A DNA stretch of 63,624 nt. It comes from a virus. The position numbers were made by a program, and so were the translations under genes. Numbering within the stretch: the stretch's first letter is position 1; each line of letters begins with the position of its first letter. The stretch is taken from the IMG/VR virus record IMGVR_UViG_3300001589_000008, positions 1 through 63,624 of that record; one strand, 5' to 3'. The notes below the pieces were generated by a model that saw only the letters and a list, made by a program, of their open reading frames with translations, was not told the DNA's origin and ran no database searches. Shown piece by piece: positions 47,227 to 56,037 of this stretch.

Positions 47227-48696
47227 ATGGCATACACAATTAATAGATACAGCGGCGCAACATTAGCTACAGTGCAAGATGGTACAGTTGATGCAACTTC
47301 CGATTTGCGGTTTGTTGGTAAAAACTATGCTGGATATGGTGAAATACAAAACGAGAACTTTTTATTCTTATTAGAAAACTTTAGTGGAACATCACAACCG
47401 CCTAAAGCTGTTTCAGGACAAGTATGGTATGATAGTGCAGTACAAAAATTAAAGTTTTATAACGGTACTAGATTTAAAAATACAGGTGGCGCAGAAGTTT
47501 CAGCAACACAGCCAACTAGTTTAACTTCAGGTGATTTTTGGTGGGACAGCGGAAACAATCAATTATATGCATTTGACGGTACGTCATTTATCTTAGTAGG
47601 ACCTCAAAGTACAGGTAGTGGTGTTACACAGATGAGAAGTAGAACAGTTAAAGATACTACTTCAATAAATAGAAGTGTTATTGCCGCAACAATTAATGAT
47701 GAAGTTGTATATATTATTAGTAGTATTGCATTTACTATTGATAGTACAGATCCTTCAAATGCTATTACAGGATTTGACGTAGTTAAACAAGGCCTTACTA
47801 TGATTAATACTATTGCATCAACTAATGGTGTAACAAGTAGCGATCATGTTTATTGGGGAACAGCATCTAATGCATTAAGATTAGGCGGAAATTTAGCAAG
47901 TGATTACTTACTAAGTTCAGCAGGAGCATTTACTGATGTTGTACGTTTTGCTGATGCAGGACTTTCAGTAGGTGATAGTAATGACTTAGTTATTAAAATT
48001 GAGAATGGTAACGACGGCGTAATATCAAACCAAGTTGGTACTAATAGTATTATTAAAATAAAAGCGGCAAATGCGGCAGGGGCTGAAATACATTCTGCAA
48101 CATTTACAGCATTAGGCATGACACCTGCAAGTACAAATACATTTAATATTGGTGCATCCGGCAATGTATGGGCAAACGTTTATGCAACATCATTCCAAGG
48201 TAATGCAACTAGTGCAAGTTCATTAAAATTAAGTGGTTCTGTTTACGCACCTGATGCAAGTGCTACAGCTAACACAGCCGCATTAAGAGATGCATCAGGT
48301 AACTTAACAGCAAATTTATTCCAAGGTATTGCAACTCAAGCACGGTATGCTGACTTAGCAGAAATGTACACTACTGCTGAAGAGCATGTAGTAGGTACAA
48401 TTATGGCAGTTGGTGGAGAAGCAGAAACAAGACCAGCCAAAGTTAGTGATCATGTAATAGGTGTTATATCAGCTGAACCGGCATATTTAATGAATTCAGC
48501 ACTTGACGGCCAGGCAGTAGCACTTAAAGGGCGTGTTCCTGTAAGAGTAAGCGGTGTTGTATCAAAAGGACAAGCAATTTATGCTTGGCAAGATGGTATA
48601 GGATCAACTATTGCAAGTAGCGGACTAGTTGGTATTGCATTAGAGTCTAGTACGGAAGAAGAAGAAAAATTGATTGAGTGTGTACTAAAGGTATAA
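47227..48696 (+). CDS. Tail fibre paralogue 3 with conserved C-terminal knob
   Basis: 489 residues. N-terminal attachment module again (YAGYGEIQNENFLFLLENFSG, VSGQVWYDS, GDFWWDSGNNQLYAF, residues 1-125). The last 120 residues (ARYADLAEMYTTAEEHVVGT, HVIGVISAEPAYLMNS, VALKGRVPVRVSG) match a C-terminal domain common on fibres of marine T4-like phages, similar in type to self-assembling or auto-processing fibre ends. Whether it is cleaved cannot be seen. Own late promoter just upstream. Confidence 0.7.
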   Translation: MAYTINRYSGATLATVQDGTVDATSDLRFVGKNYAGYGEIQNENFLFLLENFSGTSQPPKAVSGQVWYDSAVQKLKFYNGTRFKNTGGAEVSATQPTSLTSGDFWWDSGNNQLYAFDGTSFILVGPQSTGSGVTQMRSRTVKDTTSINRSVIAATINDEVVYIISSIAFTIDSTDPSNAITGFDVVKQGLTMINTIASTNGVTSSDHVYWGTASNALRLGGNLASDYLLSSAGAFTDVVRFADAGLSVGDSNDLVIKIENGNDGVISNQVGTNSIIKIKAANAAGAEIHSATFTALGMTPASTNTFNIGASGNVWANVYATSFQGNATSASSLKLSGSVYAPDASATANTAALRDASGNLTANLFQGIATQARYADLAEMYTTAEEHVVGTIMAVGGEAETRPAKVSDHVIGVISAEPAYLMNSALDGQAVALKGRVPVRVSGVVSKGQAIYAWQDGIGSTIASSGLVGIALESSTEEEEKLIECVLKV

Positions 48697-48699
48697 ATA
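48692..48699 (+). promoter_or_regulatory. Late promoter motif TATAAATA
   Basis: Perfect T4 late consensus overlapping the stop codon of fibre 3, 30 nt before the next ATG; an AAGGAAA ribosome site lies between. Confidence 0.6.
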
Positions 48700-48728
48700 G
48701 TTATATACGTAGTTTTAAGGAAAAGTAA

Positions 48729-49625
48729 ATGGCAGTAGGCGATATAATTACAGCGGCAAGGTTTAATAATGCCCAGGCAAGAGTTGCGGCAATTATGGGT
48801 ACTGGGTCCACTACTGAAGGGTACGGTCAAACATTAAATAGTTCACAAGTTAACACATCTTTAACAATTACAGCCGCTCATCTTAACAATTTATACACAG
48901 ATATTGTTGCAGGAAGAATACATCAAACAGGAGGAACACCCAACAGTGTTTCTCAAGTAGTTATAGGTGATACTATTGCAGATGAAACAAGTGATAATCC
49001 GGATGGTATACTTAAAGGTTTTGCTGATTTTGAAGGATTAATAACTACATTTGAAGCAGATCCAGCAAGATTTTCGTTGTCTGCAGGACAATCAACTAGC
49101 GGCACAGGAATTACTAGTACTAGGACTGCACAATGGAACACAGATGTTACTCATCTTGTAAGAGTTGACTTTACAAGTGCTGATGCACGTAGACATTATT
49201 TTAATAGTGGCGGATCAATTAAATTTGAAGCATCATTATCAGGTCAAAGCGGCGCAAAATCAAACGACTGGGCAAGTATGTTAAGTAACATGGGTACTAT
49301 TGCAATGAATCATACTGCAACTAGTACAACTGGTACAGGTACAACTAGTGCAATAGGTAATTTTGACTTAACAGGAACAAATCAAACGTTATTTAGGAAA
49401 CCAGGAAGCGGTGTTTATAGTGCAAACGACTATTTTGTTCTTGCAAAAGCAAACTCTACAACACAGCTAGAGTTTACGATACTATTCCAAGAAGAAGACT
49501 CAGGAAATCCAAACTTTGACGAACTAGTTAATGGTACATTAACTAGTACAGTTAAGTTTACTCGTGCAAGTGGGATATATGTATCAGTTGATGCACCAAG
49601 TTTTGTAACTGTATCTTCACTTTAA
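48729..49625 (+). CDS. Putative structural protein of the tail/fibre block
   Basis: 298 residues, Thr/Ser/Gly-rich and beta-strand-like. MAVGDIITAARFNNAQARVAAIMG at the start, in pieces, and ITAAHLNNLYTDIVAGRIHQTG near 47-70 are blocks I recall from structural proteins of marine phages. Central VTHLVRVDFTSADARRHYFNSGG and ASLSGQSGAKSNDW (residues 140-180), and a C-terminal NPNFDELVNGTLTSTVKF segment are consistent with a virion surface protein. It is the last gene of the late block; a different promoter type starts 4 nt after its stop. Exact role unknown. Confidence 0.55.
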   Translation: MAVGDIITAARFNNAQARVAAIMGTGSTTEGYGQTLNSSQVNTSLTITAAHLNNLYTDIVAGRIHQTGGTPNSVSQVVIGDTIADETSDNPDGILKGFADFEGLITTFEADPARFSLSAGQSTSGTGITSTRTAQWNTDVTHLVRVDFTSADARRHYFNSGGSIKFEASLSGQSGAKSNDWASMLSNMGTIAMNHTATSTTGTGTTSAIGNFDLTGTNQTLFRKPGSGVYSANDYFVLAKANSTTQLEFTILFQEEDSGNPNFDELVNGTLTSTVKFTRASGIYVSVDAPSFVTVSSL

Positions 49626-49628
49626 CCA

Positions 49629-49657
49629 TTGACAATCCTTAAAATTTAGTATATACT
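49629..49657 (+). promoter_or_regulatory. Near-perfect sigma70 promoter of the accessory operon
   Basis: TTGACA (49629-49634), 17-nt spacer, TATACT (49652-49657): six of six and five of six consensus bases. The likely start point is about 49664, 22 nt before the first ATG, with GAGGAG as ribosome site. It marks a switch from late, gp55-dependent to host-polymerase (early) control at the border of the structural block and the radical SAM genes. Confidence 0.85.
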
Positions 49658-49685
49658 ATATGTATAGATATCTTGAGGAGTAACC

Positions 49686-50021
49686 ATGGACGAACGACTA
49701 GCCAAAGCGTTAGATGTTAGCAAAGCGTTAGAAACACATCAAAATCAGAAGAACATATTACACAAACAATACAAAGATAACTTAATTTACTACTTTGATG
49801 GACATAAGATTAGTGTAGATCTTTCATTAATTAATTATTGTTCTAGTAAAAAAACACCAACAGTTGTAATTGATGACAATAAAACTCCGATGCTTATTGA
49901 TGATGTAGAGGATTTTACTAAAAAAATAACAGCAATGTATGATACTGCATCTCGTAAATATCTTATGGAGTTTAAAAAGATTAAATCGAAAAGGTCAGTA
50001 GAGGAACTAATTGATTTATGA
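49686..50021 (+). CDS. Conserved small protein, first gene of the accessory operon
   Basis: 111 residues, helical at both ends: ALDVSKALETHQNQKNILHKQY at the N-terminus (pieces over 7-32), a short strand part (LIYYFDGHKISVDLSLINY, TPTVVIDDNKTPMLID), then a C-terminal helix with KYLMEFKKIKSKRS. I recall similar small proteins in cyanomyophages without known function. No cysteine cluster, signal peptide or leader-peptide cleavage motif. Its stop overlaps the next start (ATGA). It could be a regulator or adaptor for the operon; nothing in the sequence decides. Confidence 0.6.
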   Translation: MDERLAKALDVSKALETHQNQKNILHKQYKDNLIYYFDGHKISVDLSLINYCSSKKTPTVVIDDNKTPMLIDDVEDFTKKITAMYDTASRKYLMEFKKIKSKRSVEELIDL

Positions 50022-50866
50022 CACAAGGCGTACTGTTATTTGCATATAATTCTAAAAATATGGATTATACAAAGCAAGCTATATATTGTGCAAAACTTAT
50101 TAAAAAATACCTTAATAAAGAAGTTGCACTAGTAACTGATAACGAAGAATATATTCAACGTCAGTATCCTTTCTATGAAAAATATATTGATCATGTCATT
50201 ACTACTGGACATGAAGATAATGTACAAGAAAGAGTTTACAACGATGGGCTGTATCATAGTGACAGACAGCGTTGGTATAATACTAATAGAAGTTCGTGCT
50301 ATGACTTAACGCCCTTTGACGAAACCATTGTGATAGATACAGATGTATTATTATTTAATGATGAATTAAATAGATGCTTTGGATCTACTGAAGACTTTTT
50401 AATATCAAAAGACTATAATTTTGTTGATATGAAACGTGACTACTCAGAATTTGATAAAGTTTCAGATACAACGTGTGATATGTTTTGGGCAACAGCATTT
50501 TATTTTAAAAAAACAGCATTTACCAATACATTCTTTGATCTCATTGAACATATAAAAGAAAACTGGCACTTTTATAGATTAGTTTATGAAATTTCCGAAA
50601 TTAAATTTAGAAACGATTATGCATTTAGCATTGCTGTACATATATTACGTGGAATGAAAGATGCTACATGGCCACAGTGTGTTCCTGCAAGTATTTGGAT
50701 TACTGTAGATACAGATATATTACATTCTATAAATAAAACTAAGTTAACTCTGCTACTACATAAAGAATACGACTATCAAGCAGGAACAATTAGTAATGCT
50801 AATGTACATGTAATGAATAAATTTTCGTTAGAACGATGTATCGATAAGGTTTTTGCAGATGAGTAA
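50018..50866 (+). CDS. GT-A-like putative glycosyltransferase 1
   Basis: 282 residues. The N-terminal half has a nucleotide-sugar transferase pattern: GVLLFAYNSKNMDYTKQA (strand and helix), VALVTDN near 36, RWYNTNRSSCYDLTPF near 85-100, then IVIDTDVLLFND with a DxD metal site at 107-109. The C-terminal half has an acceptor-side look (FWATAFYFKK near 150, NDYAFSIAVHI near 200), like GT8-type and related enzymes. It is similar in plan to the next gene. Substrate unknown. Overlaps both neighbours, so it belongs to one transcript with the radical SAM genes. Confidence 0.6.
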   Translation: MTQGVLLFAYNSKNMDYTKQAIYCAKLIKKYLNKEVALVTDNEEYIQRQYPFYEKYIDHVITTGHEDNVQERVYNDGLYHSDRQRWYNTNRSSCYDLTPFDETIVIDTDVLLFNDELNRCFGSTEDFLISKDYNFVDMKRDYSEFDKVSDTTCDMFWATAFYFKKTAFTNTFFDLIEHIKENWHFYRLVYEISEIKFRNDYAFSIAVHILRGMKDATWPQCVPASIWITVDTDILHSINKTKLTLLLHKEYDYQAGTISNANVHVMNKFSLERCIDKVFADE

Positions 50867-51698
50867 TGGTGTATGCTTATTAGCACAGAACAATAGTAAT
50901 ACTAATTATGTTAGGCAAGCATATGCACTAGCATTAAGTATTATAGCTAAGTCTCCTAAACAAAAAGTGAGTCTTATTACTAATGATACGGTAAGCGATA
51001 AGCACAAAAAGATTTTTGATCAAATTATTTCTATTCCTTGGGACGATAGTGCAATTAAAAGTGATTGGAAAATAGAAAATAGATGGAAGGTATATCATGC
51101 TACTCCGTATAAGCATACAATAGTATTTGATGTAGACATGTTAGTTCTTGAAGACTTAGATATCTACTGGAATCAAATACAAAAAAATAATGTAGATCAT
51201 GATATTTTATTTACTACCCAAGTAATTAATTATCGAAACGAAATTATTACTAATAGGTATTATAGGAAAACTTTTGATGCCAATGATTTACCTGATGTGT
51301 ATTCAGGTATGTATTATTTTAAAAAATGTGAATCAACTAAGAACTTTTTTGGATTATTAAAAACTGTTATGTGGAATTGGGGAGATTTTTATAAAATTAG
51401 TTTACAAAAAATTCCACAAGAGTGGTGTAGCTTTGATGTCTGTACTGCTATAACTGCAAAGCTATTAAATAGAGCCTATACTATTGGTGACAACAATAAT
51501 ATACTTGAGTTTACTCATATGAAAACAAGATTACAAAATGTTGATATTGGCAATAAATGGACGGATAGTTTATTTGTAGATTTTAATACAGATCTTAACT
51601 TAATAGTTGGCGGAATTAAACAATCAGGAGTATTTCATTATGTTGAAGATGAGTTTTTAACAGACGAGATAATTAGTATACTAGAGGAAGCAGTATGA
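50859..51698 (+). CDS. GT-A-like putative glycosyltransferase 2
   Basis: 279 residues from ATG at 50859 (AAGG 9 nt upstream; a TTG at 50853 is less likely). Plan as in the previous gene: GVCLLAQNNSNTNYVRQAYALA, read in pieces over residues 4-25, VSLITND near 37, RWKVYHATPYKHTIVFDVDMLVLED with a DxD at 91-93, and VYSGMYYFKK near 147. The two are probably divergent tandem duplicates. Several Trp/Cys residues in WCSFDVCTAITAKLL near 205. Likely transfers a sugar from a nucleotide donor; acceptor unknown. Confidence 0.6.
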   Translation: MSNGVCLLAQNNSNTNYVRQAYALALSIIAKSPKQKVSLITNDTVSDKHKKIFDQIISIPWDDSAIKSDWKIENRWKVYHATPYKHTIVFDVDMLVLEDLDIYWNQIQKNNVDHDILFTTQVINYRNEIITNRYYRKTFDANDLPDVYSGMYYFKKCESTKNFFGLLKTVMWNWGDFYKISLQKIPQEWCSFDVCTAITAKLLNRAYTIGDNNNILEFTHMKTRLQNVDIGNKWTDSLFVDFNTDLNLIVGGIKQSGVFHYVEDEFLTDEIISILEEAV

Positions 51699-52321
51699 GT
51701 TATTATGCATATTATAACGAAAAATGTGAAGTAACACAAGTTACTAATGAAAATGATCCCAATTCATTAGACGAGTACATTATACTTGACGAAGAAATGT
51801 TTCTTGCCTTTGCTGAACAGAAGTTTAACTATGTTGATTATGCAGTAATTGGAGGTAGACTGTTAGAAAAAGAATCAATAGCTTTGGAAAAGTATACAGA
51901 TTCAAGAATACCTATGACACTAACTGATAAAATAATTGAAAACTGTATGGTAGTAACACAGGATAAAGAAAGTAAAACTTGGTACGCACAAGCATATTTT
52001 GGAATGGATCCAATTAATAATTTACTTATGTTAAATAAAGACGTAATAGAAAAAAAGGTTTATACATTTTATATTGTAGCTAAAGACAACAGATTTATTT
52101 TATTAGACACTCTTACAGTGCCGGCTAAAGACATACTAACTAAAAAAGAAAGTTGGAAGCAACGAGGTATTAGAATCAAAGATCAAAAAGATATAGAAGT
52201 TTTTACATCGCCGGCATACACCATTGCAGATTTTGACACAACAGTAGTAACACAAGATGTTAGATTACTGTGTCGTAGAGATTTCTTAACATACCATCAT
52301 AAAGTAGGAGAACTAGTATGA
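51695..52321 (+). CDS. Unknown protein of the accessory operon
   Basis: 208 residues, mixed alpha/beta, acidic at the N-terminus (NENDPNSLDEYIILDEEMFLAF split over 19-41), with MTLTDKIIENCMVVTQD near 75, YTFYIVAKDNRFILLDTLTVPAK near 122-145 and a C-terminal VVTQDVRLLCRRDFLTYHHKVG. I recognise no family, no metal site and no membrane segment. Overlaps both neighbours by 4 nt, hence coupled to the glycosyltransferases; a scaffold or substrate-binding role would fit but is a guess. Confidence 0.5.
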   Translation: MSYYAYYNEKCEVTQVTNENDPNSLDEYIILDEEMFLAFAEQKFNYVDYAVIGGRLLEKESIALEKYTDSRIPMTLTDKIIENCMVVTQDKESKTWYAQAYFGMDPINNLLMLNKDVIEKKVYTFYIVAKDNRFILLDTLTVPAKDILTKKESWKQRGIRIKDQKDIEVFTSPAYTIADFDTTVVTQDVRLLCRRDFLTYHHKVGELV

Positions 52322-53235
52322 AAATTATAGACTATGATATCATTTATTTAAGTTATGATGAACCAAATGCAGAAAAGAATTATGCAGACCTATTAAGCAA
52401 AGTGCCCTGGGCAAAACGTGTGCATGGTGTAGAAGGATCAGACGCCGCACATAAAGCATGTGCTAACCTAAGTGAAACAGATAGGTTTATTACAGTTGAT
52501 GGTGATAATATTATTAAGCCAGAATTTTTAAATCAAGTGTTAAACTTTGATGAACATGCAGATTTAGAACACAGTGTAATTAGTTGGTGTGGCCGTAATA
52601 TCATTAATGGACTTATGTACGGCAATGGCGGCTTAAAGTGTTGGCCTAAGCAATATGTGTTAGATATGAAAACACATGAAAATGCCGATCCTAATAATCC
52701 TAATGCACAAGTTGACTTTTGCTGGGACTTACAATATATACAGCAAAACAGTTGGTATAGTGATGTATATAATAATGAAACTCCGCATCAAGCATGGAGA
52801 GCTGGATTTAGAGAAGGTGTAAAGATGGCACTTGATCAAGGAGTAAAGCCAACTAAAGAAGCATTTTTACAGGGCCATTGGAAGAACTTACATAGATTGT
52901 GGGTATGGTTAATGATAGGATCTGATATAGAAAACGGCAAATGGGCAATCTATGGTGCTCGCGAAGGCTTGTACAAAACAATGTGTACTGATTGGGACTT
53001 TGTAAATGTAAGAGACTTTGAATACCTTAATAATATGTGGGAAGAAGTTGAACCAAAGGTATCAATGGATGGACTACAGGAATCTATCGAGGAATACGGT
53101 AGTAAACTTATTAATGAACTAGAAGTTCCTATTGCAAGAGTTCCTTTAGACGCAGAACAAAGTAAGTTTTTTAAAACAGTTTATCAAAATCCAAGTAGAA
53201 ATGCACAACAACAGTTTGTAATTGATCCTGAATGA
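52318..53235 (+). CDS. GT2-like putative glycosyltransferase (paralogue of 61702-62382)
   Basis: 305 residues. YDIIYLSYDEPNAEKNYADLL at the N-terminus (residues 6-26, split), WAKRVHGVEGSDAAHKACA near 31-49, RFITVDGDNIIKPEFL with a DGD metal-type site at 61-63, and GLMYGNGGLKCWPK near 98 form a GT-A fold pattern. The same four blocks occur in the 226-residue gene at 61702. The C-terminal third, with WAIYGAREGLYKTMC near 213 and a helical end, has no counterpart outside that family. I recall homologues in marine phages labelled hypothetical or glycosyltransferase. It immediately precedes the first radical SAM gene (ATGA overlap). Confidence 0.6.
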   Translation: MKIIDYDIIYLSYDEPNAEKNYADLLSKVPWAKRVHGVEGSDAAHKACANLSETDRFITVDGDNIIKPEFLNQVLNFDEHADLEHSVISWCGRNIINGLMYGNGGLKCWPKQYVLDMKTHENADPNNPNAQVDFCWDLQYIQQNSWYSDVYNNETPHQAWRAGFREGVKMALDQGVKPTKEAFLQGHWKNLHRLWVWLMIGSDIENGKWAIYGAREGLYKTMCTDWDFVNVRDFEYLNNMWEEVEPKVSMDGLQESIEEYGSKLINELEVPIARVPLDAEQSKFFKTVYQNPSRNAQQQFVIDPE

Positions 53236-54602
53236 GTAATGAAGCACGTATTGAAGAATTAAAACTAAAACGGGATTTAATTAATTCTGTTAGTTGTAGC
53301 TTCTGTACGGCTAAATGGCTACAAACAACTCTTTTGTTGCAAAATGGGTACAATCATAGTTGCCACCATCCGGCACCGCATAAAATTCCACTAGAAGAAA
53401 TACAAGTAGATCCTGCGGCATTACATAATAGTAAGTTTAAAAAACAACAACGTGCTATGATGCTTAACGGAGAACGTCCTAAAGAATGCGACTATTGTTG
53501 GAAGATTGAGGATTTAGACAAAGAATATTTTTCGGATAGGCATTATAAAACATCTGATTACTGGGCCTGGGATAGATTTGAGGACATTGCTGGAAGTAAT
53601 CCAGATGATAATATCTACCCAAGTTACTTAGAAGTTAGCTTTAGCAATGCGTGTAACTTTGCATGTGCGTATTGTTCTCCTGAAATTAGTAGTAAGTGGA
53701 TGGAGGATATAAAACAAAATGGAGAATATCCAAACGGTATGCATAACTTAGATTATTTAAAGCAAACAGGAAAATTTCCTTATAAACAAAGTGAAGATAA
53801 TCCTTATGTAACTGCATTTTGGAAATGGTTTCCTGATGCACTTCCTCATCTTAAAGTATTACGAATTACAGGTGGCGAACCAACTATGTCAAAAGACACT
53901 TGGAAGTTACTTGAGTATATAAACACTAATCCTCAGCCTCAGTTAGAAATTGCTGTTAATACAAATCTTAATGTTCCTGCAAAACTAATAGATAAGCTAG
54001 TATACTATTGTAACGAACTTCAAGGTAAGTTAAAAAAACTAGACATATACACAAGTGCAGAAGCAGTAGGAGATCAAAATGATTATGTAAGAGATGGCAT
54101 GAATTATAGATCTTGGTATGCTAACGTAAATCGTATATTATATGAAACTAACAGTACCGTAGCAATGATGACAACAGTTAATATTTTAAGTTTACCTAGT
54201 TTTAGTAAGTTTATAGCAGATGTAATGGAACTTAGAACACATTATAATTTAAATTTTGAATACAATAGAATACCTCTTAGTATAAACTATCTTAGATGGC
54301 CTCATCATTTGCAAACTACGTTATTAGATACAGAACAAAGGACATCCTATGCAGATGAAATCGAAACCACCTGCAAATCCTGGCTTAAATACTATAGTAA
54401 AGAAAAATATGCAAGGATGTACTTAGAAGAATTCGACCAGATAAAAAGATTATGTAATTACTTAAGAAGCACTAAGTCAGCTGTAGAATACAGAAAAGAT
54501 TTTTGTGAATATATAGTAGCATATGATAAACGCCGTGGTAAAAATTTTAAAAATACTTTTCCTGAGTACGCAACATTATTAGAGGATTGGCATGCCAGCT
54601 AA
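53232..54602 (+). CDS. Radical SAM enzyme 1 (CHHP subclass)
   Basis: 456 residues. The radical SAM site is CNFACAYC (C141, C145, C148), binding a 4Fe-4S cluster that cleaves S-adenosylmethionine; LRITGGEPTMSKDTW is the GGEP SAM-binding motif, and IYTSAEAVGDQNDYVRDG follows the core beta-6 pattern. Before the core lies a cysteine module: SFCTAKW (C25), SCHHPAPH (C44 H45 H46), LEEIQVD, MMLNGERPKECDYCWKIE (C86, C89). This order, with small-scale PxC..C, is like a SPASM/twitch auxiliary-cluster domain but is N-terminal. The C-terminus ends in a YDKRRGKNFKNTFPE motif shared with enzyme 2. Such enzymes commonly modify peptides, proteins or sugars; target unknown. Confidence 0.85.
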   Translation: MSNEARIEELKLKRDLINSVSCSFCTAKWLQTTLLLQNGYNHSCHHPAPHKIPLEEIQVDPAALHNSKFKKQQRAMMLNGERPKECDYCWKIEDLDKEYFSDRHYKTSDYWAWDRFEDIAGSNPDDNIYPSYLEVSFSNACNFACAYCSPEISSKWMEDIKQNGEYPNGMHNLDYLKQTGKFPYKQSEDNPYVTAFWKWFPDALPHLKVLRITGGEPTMSKDTWKLLEYINTNPQPQLEIAVNTNLNVPAKLIDKLVYYCNELQGKLKKLDIYTSAEAVGDQNDYVRDGMNYRSWYANVNRILYETNSTVAMMTTVNILSLPSFSKFIADVMELRTHYNLNFEYNRIPLSINYLRWPHHLQTTLLDTEQRTSYADEIETTCKSWLKYYSKEKYARMYLEEFDQIKRLCNYLRSTKSAVEYRKDFCEYIVAYDKRRGKNFKNTFPEYATLLEDWHAS

Positions 54603-56037
54603 ACAAGACGAAACGTTACTGCAATATAGGCAACGTATAATAGATCCTAAAAGTGCAAGTTTTTGCGGAGCAAAATGGTTTAATGCAACGACTTGGCTAG
54701 GTAGCGGTACGACAGCTAGTTGCCACCACCCGCCGGCACATCAGATTCCTTTGGAAGAAGTAGAAGAAAATTATACAGCTATTCATAATACTAAGCATAA
54801 AAAAGAAATGCGTAGGCAAATGTTAGTAGGCGAACGTCCAGCAGAGTGCGAGTACTGTTGGAAAATGGAAGATATGAAAAAGAACGCAGTAAGCGATCGA
54901 ACTTTTAAAACTATCATCTATACAGATGAAGAATTGCAAGCCGCATATGATGCTGACTGGAATGAAAATGCTAATCTTAAAACATTTGAAATAGCATTTG
55001 ATAGAGTTTGCAATCTAGCATGTAGTTATTGTAATGCTAGTTTTAGTACTACATGGGCAAAAGATATTAATAAACACGGACCTTATGAAAATTTAGTTAG
55101 TGACGGTGCTGGTGCCTTTAAACATAATGGTGATTGGGCCGCTCCGTATGATAATGATGAAGATAATCCTTATATACAAGCATTTTGGAAATGGTGGGAC
55201 AACGGTCTTGCGGATAGCTTAGACGAGTTGCGTATTACAGGTGGAGAGCCGTTAATGAGCGGAAACACTTGGAAATTATTTGATTGGTATTCTAAACAAA
55301 AGTCTGATATGAGATTTGCTATTAACAGTAATTTAATTGCTAAAGATAAAATTATAGATAAGTTAATAGAAAAAGCACAAGGAATTAAAAAGTTTCATAT
55401 CTATACTAGTTGCGAAGCAGTTGGCGATCAAGCAGAGTATATTCGCGATGGATTAGACTATGATATGTGGTTGAATAATGTAACACGTATTTTAGATGAA
55501 ACTGAGGTAGAGCTACATTGTATGATGACTATTAACAGTTTGTGTTTGTTTAGTATCACAGAATTTCTAGATCAAATTTATACACTAAAGGAACGCACAG
55601 GAACAAAAACACCAACAGTTAGTTTAAACTTACTACGTTTTCCGAGTTTTCAAAGTCCATTAGCATTACCTGTACATCTAAAAGACTATTGTTATAATAA
55701 ATTAAACAATTGGTACAATACAAATAAGCATAAAAAGTTATGGCACGAACATGAGAAAGCAAGTATTGAAAGACTAATTGATTACTTAGTAACTGTAGAT
55801 GCTCCGCATAGACGCACAAGTAATCCTACCACACTATGGCGTGACTTTAAAACATTTTATGCACAGTACGATTTACGTCGACATAGAAGCTTAGATGTAT
55901 TTCCTAAAATACTTACTGATTGGGTAGATAGTATTCCTGATACAGATTCAAGTATTATGGAACTTGCAGAAAAAGAAGGTTGGATATTAAACCCTAATAA
56001 TAAGAATATTGATAAGGAACTAGCAACATATGACTGA
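54592..56037 (+). CDS. Radical SAM enzyme 2 (CHHP subclass)
   Basis: 481 residues and the closest relative of enzyme 1. N-terminal module: SASFCGAKWF (C25), SCHHPPAHQIPLEEV (C44, H45, H46), LVGERPAECEYCWKME (C86, C89). Radical SAM site CNLACSYC (C140, C144, C147), LRITGGEPLMSGNTW, and IYTSCEAVGDQAEYIRDG. C-terminal YDLRRHRSLDVFPK parallels enzyme 1, then about 45 extra residues. It overlaps enzyme 1 by 11 nt and enzyme 3 by 8 nt. The two CHHP enzymes probably arose by tandem duplication and may act on similar substrates or as a pair. Confidence 0.85.
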   Translation: MPAKQDETLLQYRQRIIDPKSASFCGAKWFNATTWLGSGTTASCHHPPAHQIPLEEVEENYTAIHNTKHKKEMRRQMLVGERPAECEYCWKMEDMKKNAVSDRTFKTIIYTDEELQAAYDADWNENANLKTFEIAFDRVCNLACSYCNASFSTTWAKDINKHGPYENLVSDGAGAFKHNGDWAAPYDNDEDNPYIQAFWKWWDNGLADSLDELRITGGEPLMSGNTWKLFDWYSKQKSDMRFAINSNLIAKDKIIDKLIEKAQGIKKFHIYTSCEAVGDQAEYIRDGLDYDMWLNNVTRILDETEVELHCMMTINSLCLFSITEFLDQIYTLKERTGTKTPTVSLNLLRFPSFQSPLALPVHLKDYCYNKLNNWYNTNKHKKLWHEHEKASIERLIDYLVTVDAPHRRTSNPTTLWRDFKTFYAQYDLRRHRSLDVFPKILTDWVDSIPDTDSSIMELAEKEGWILNPNNKNIDKELATYD

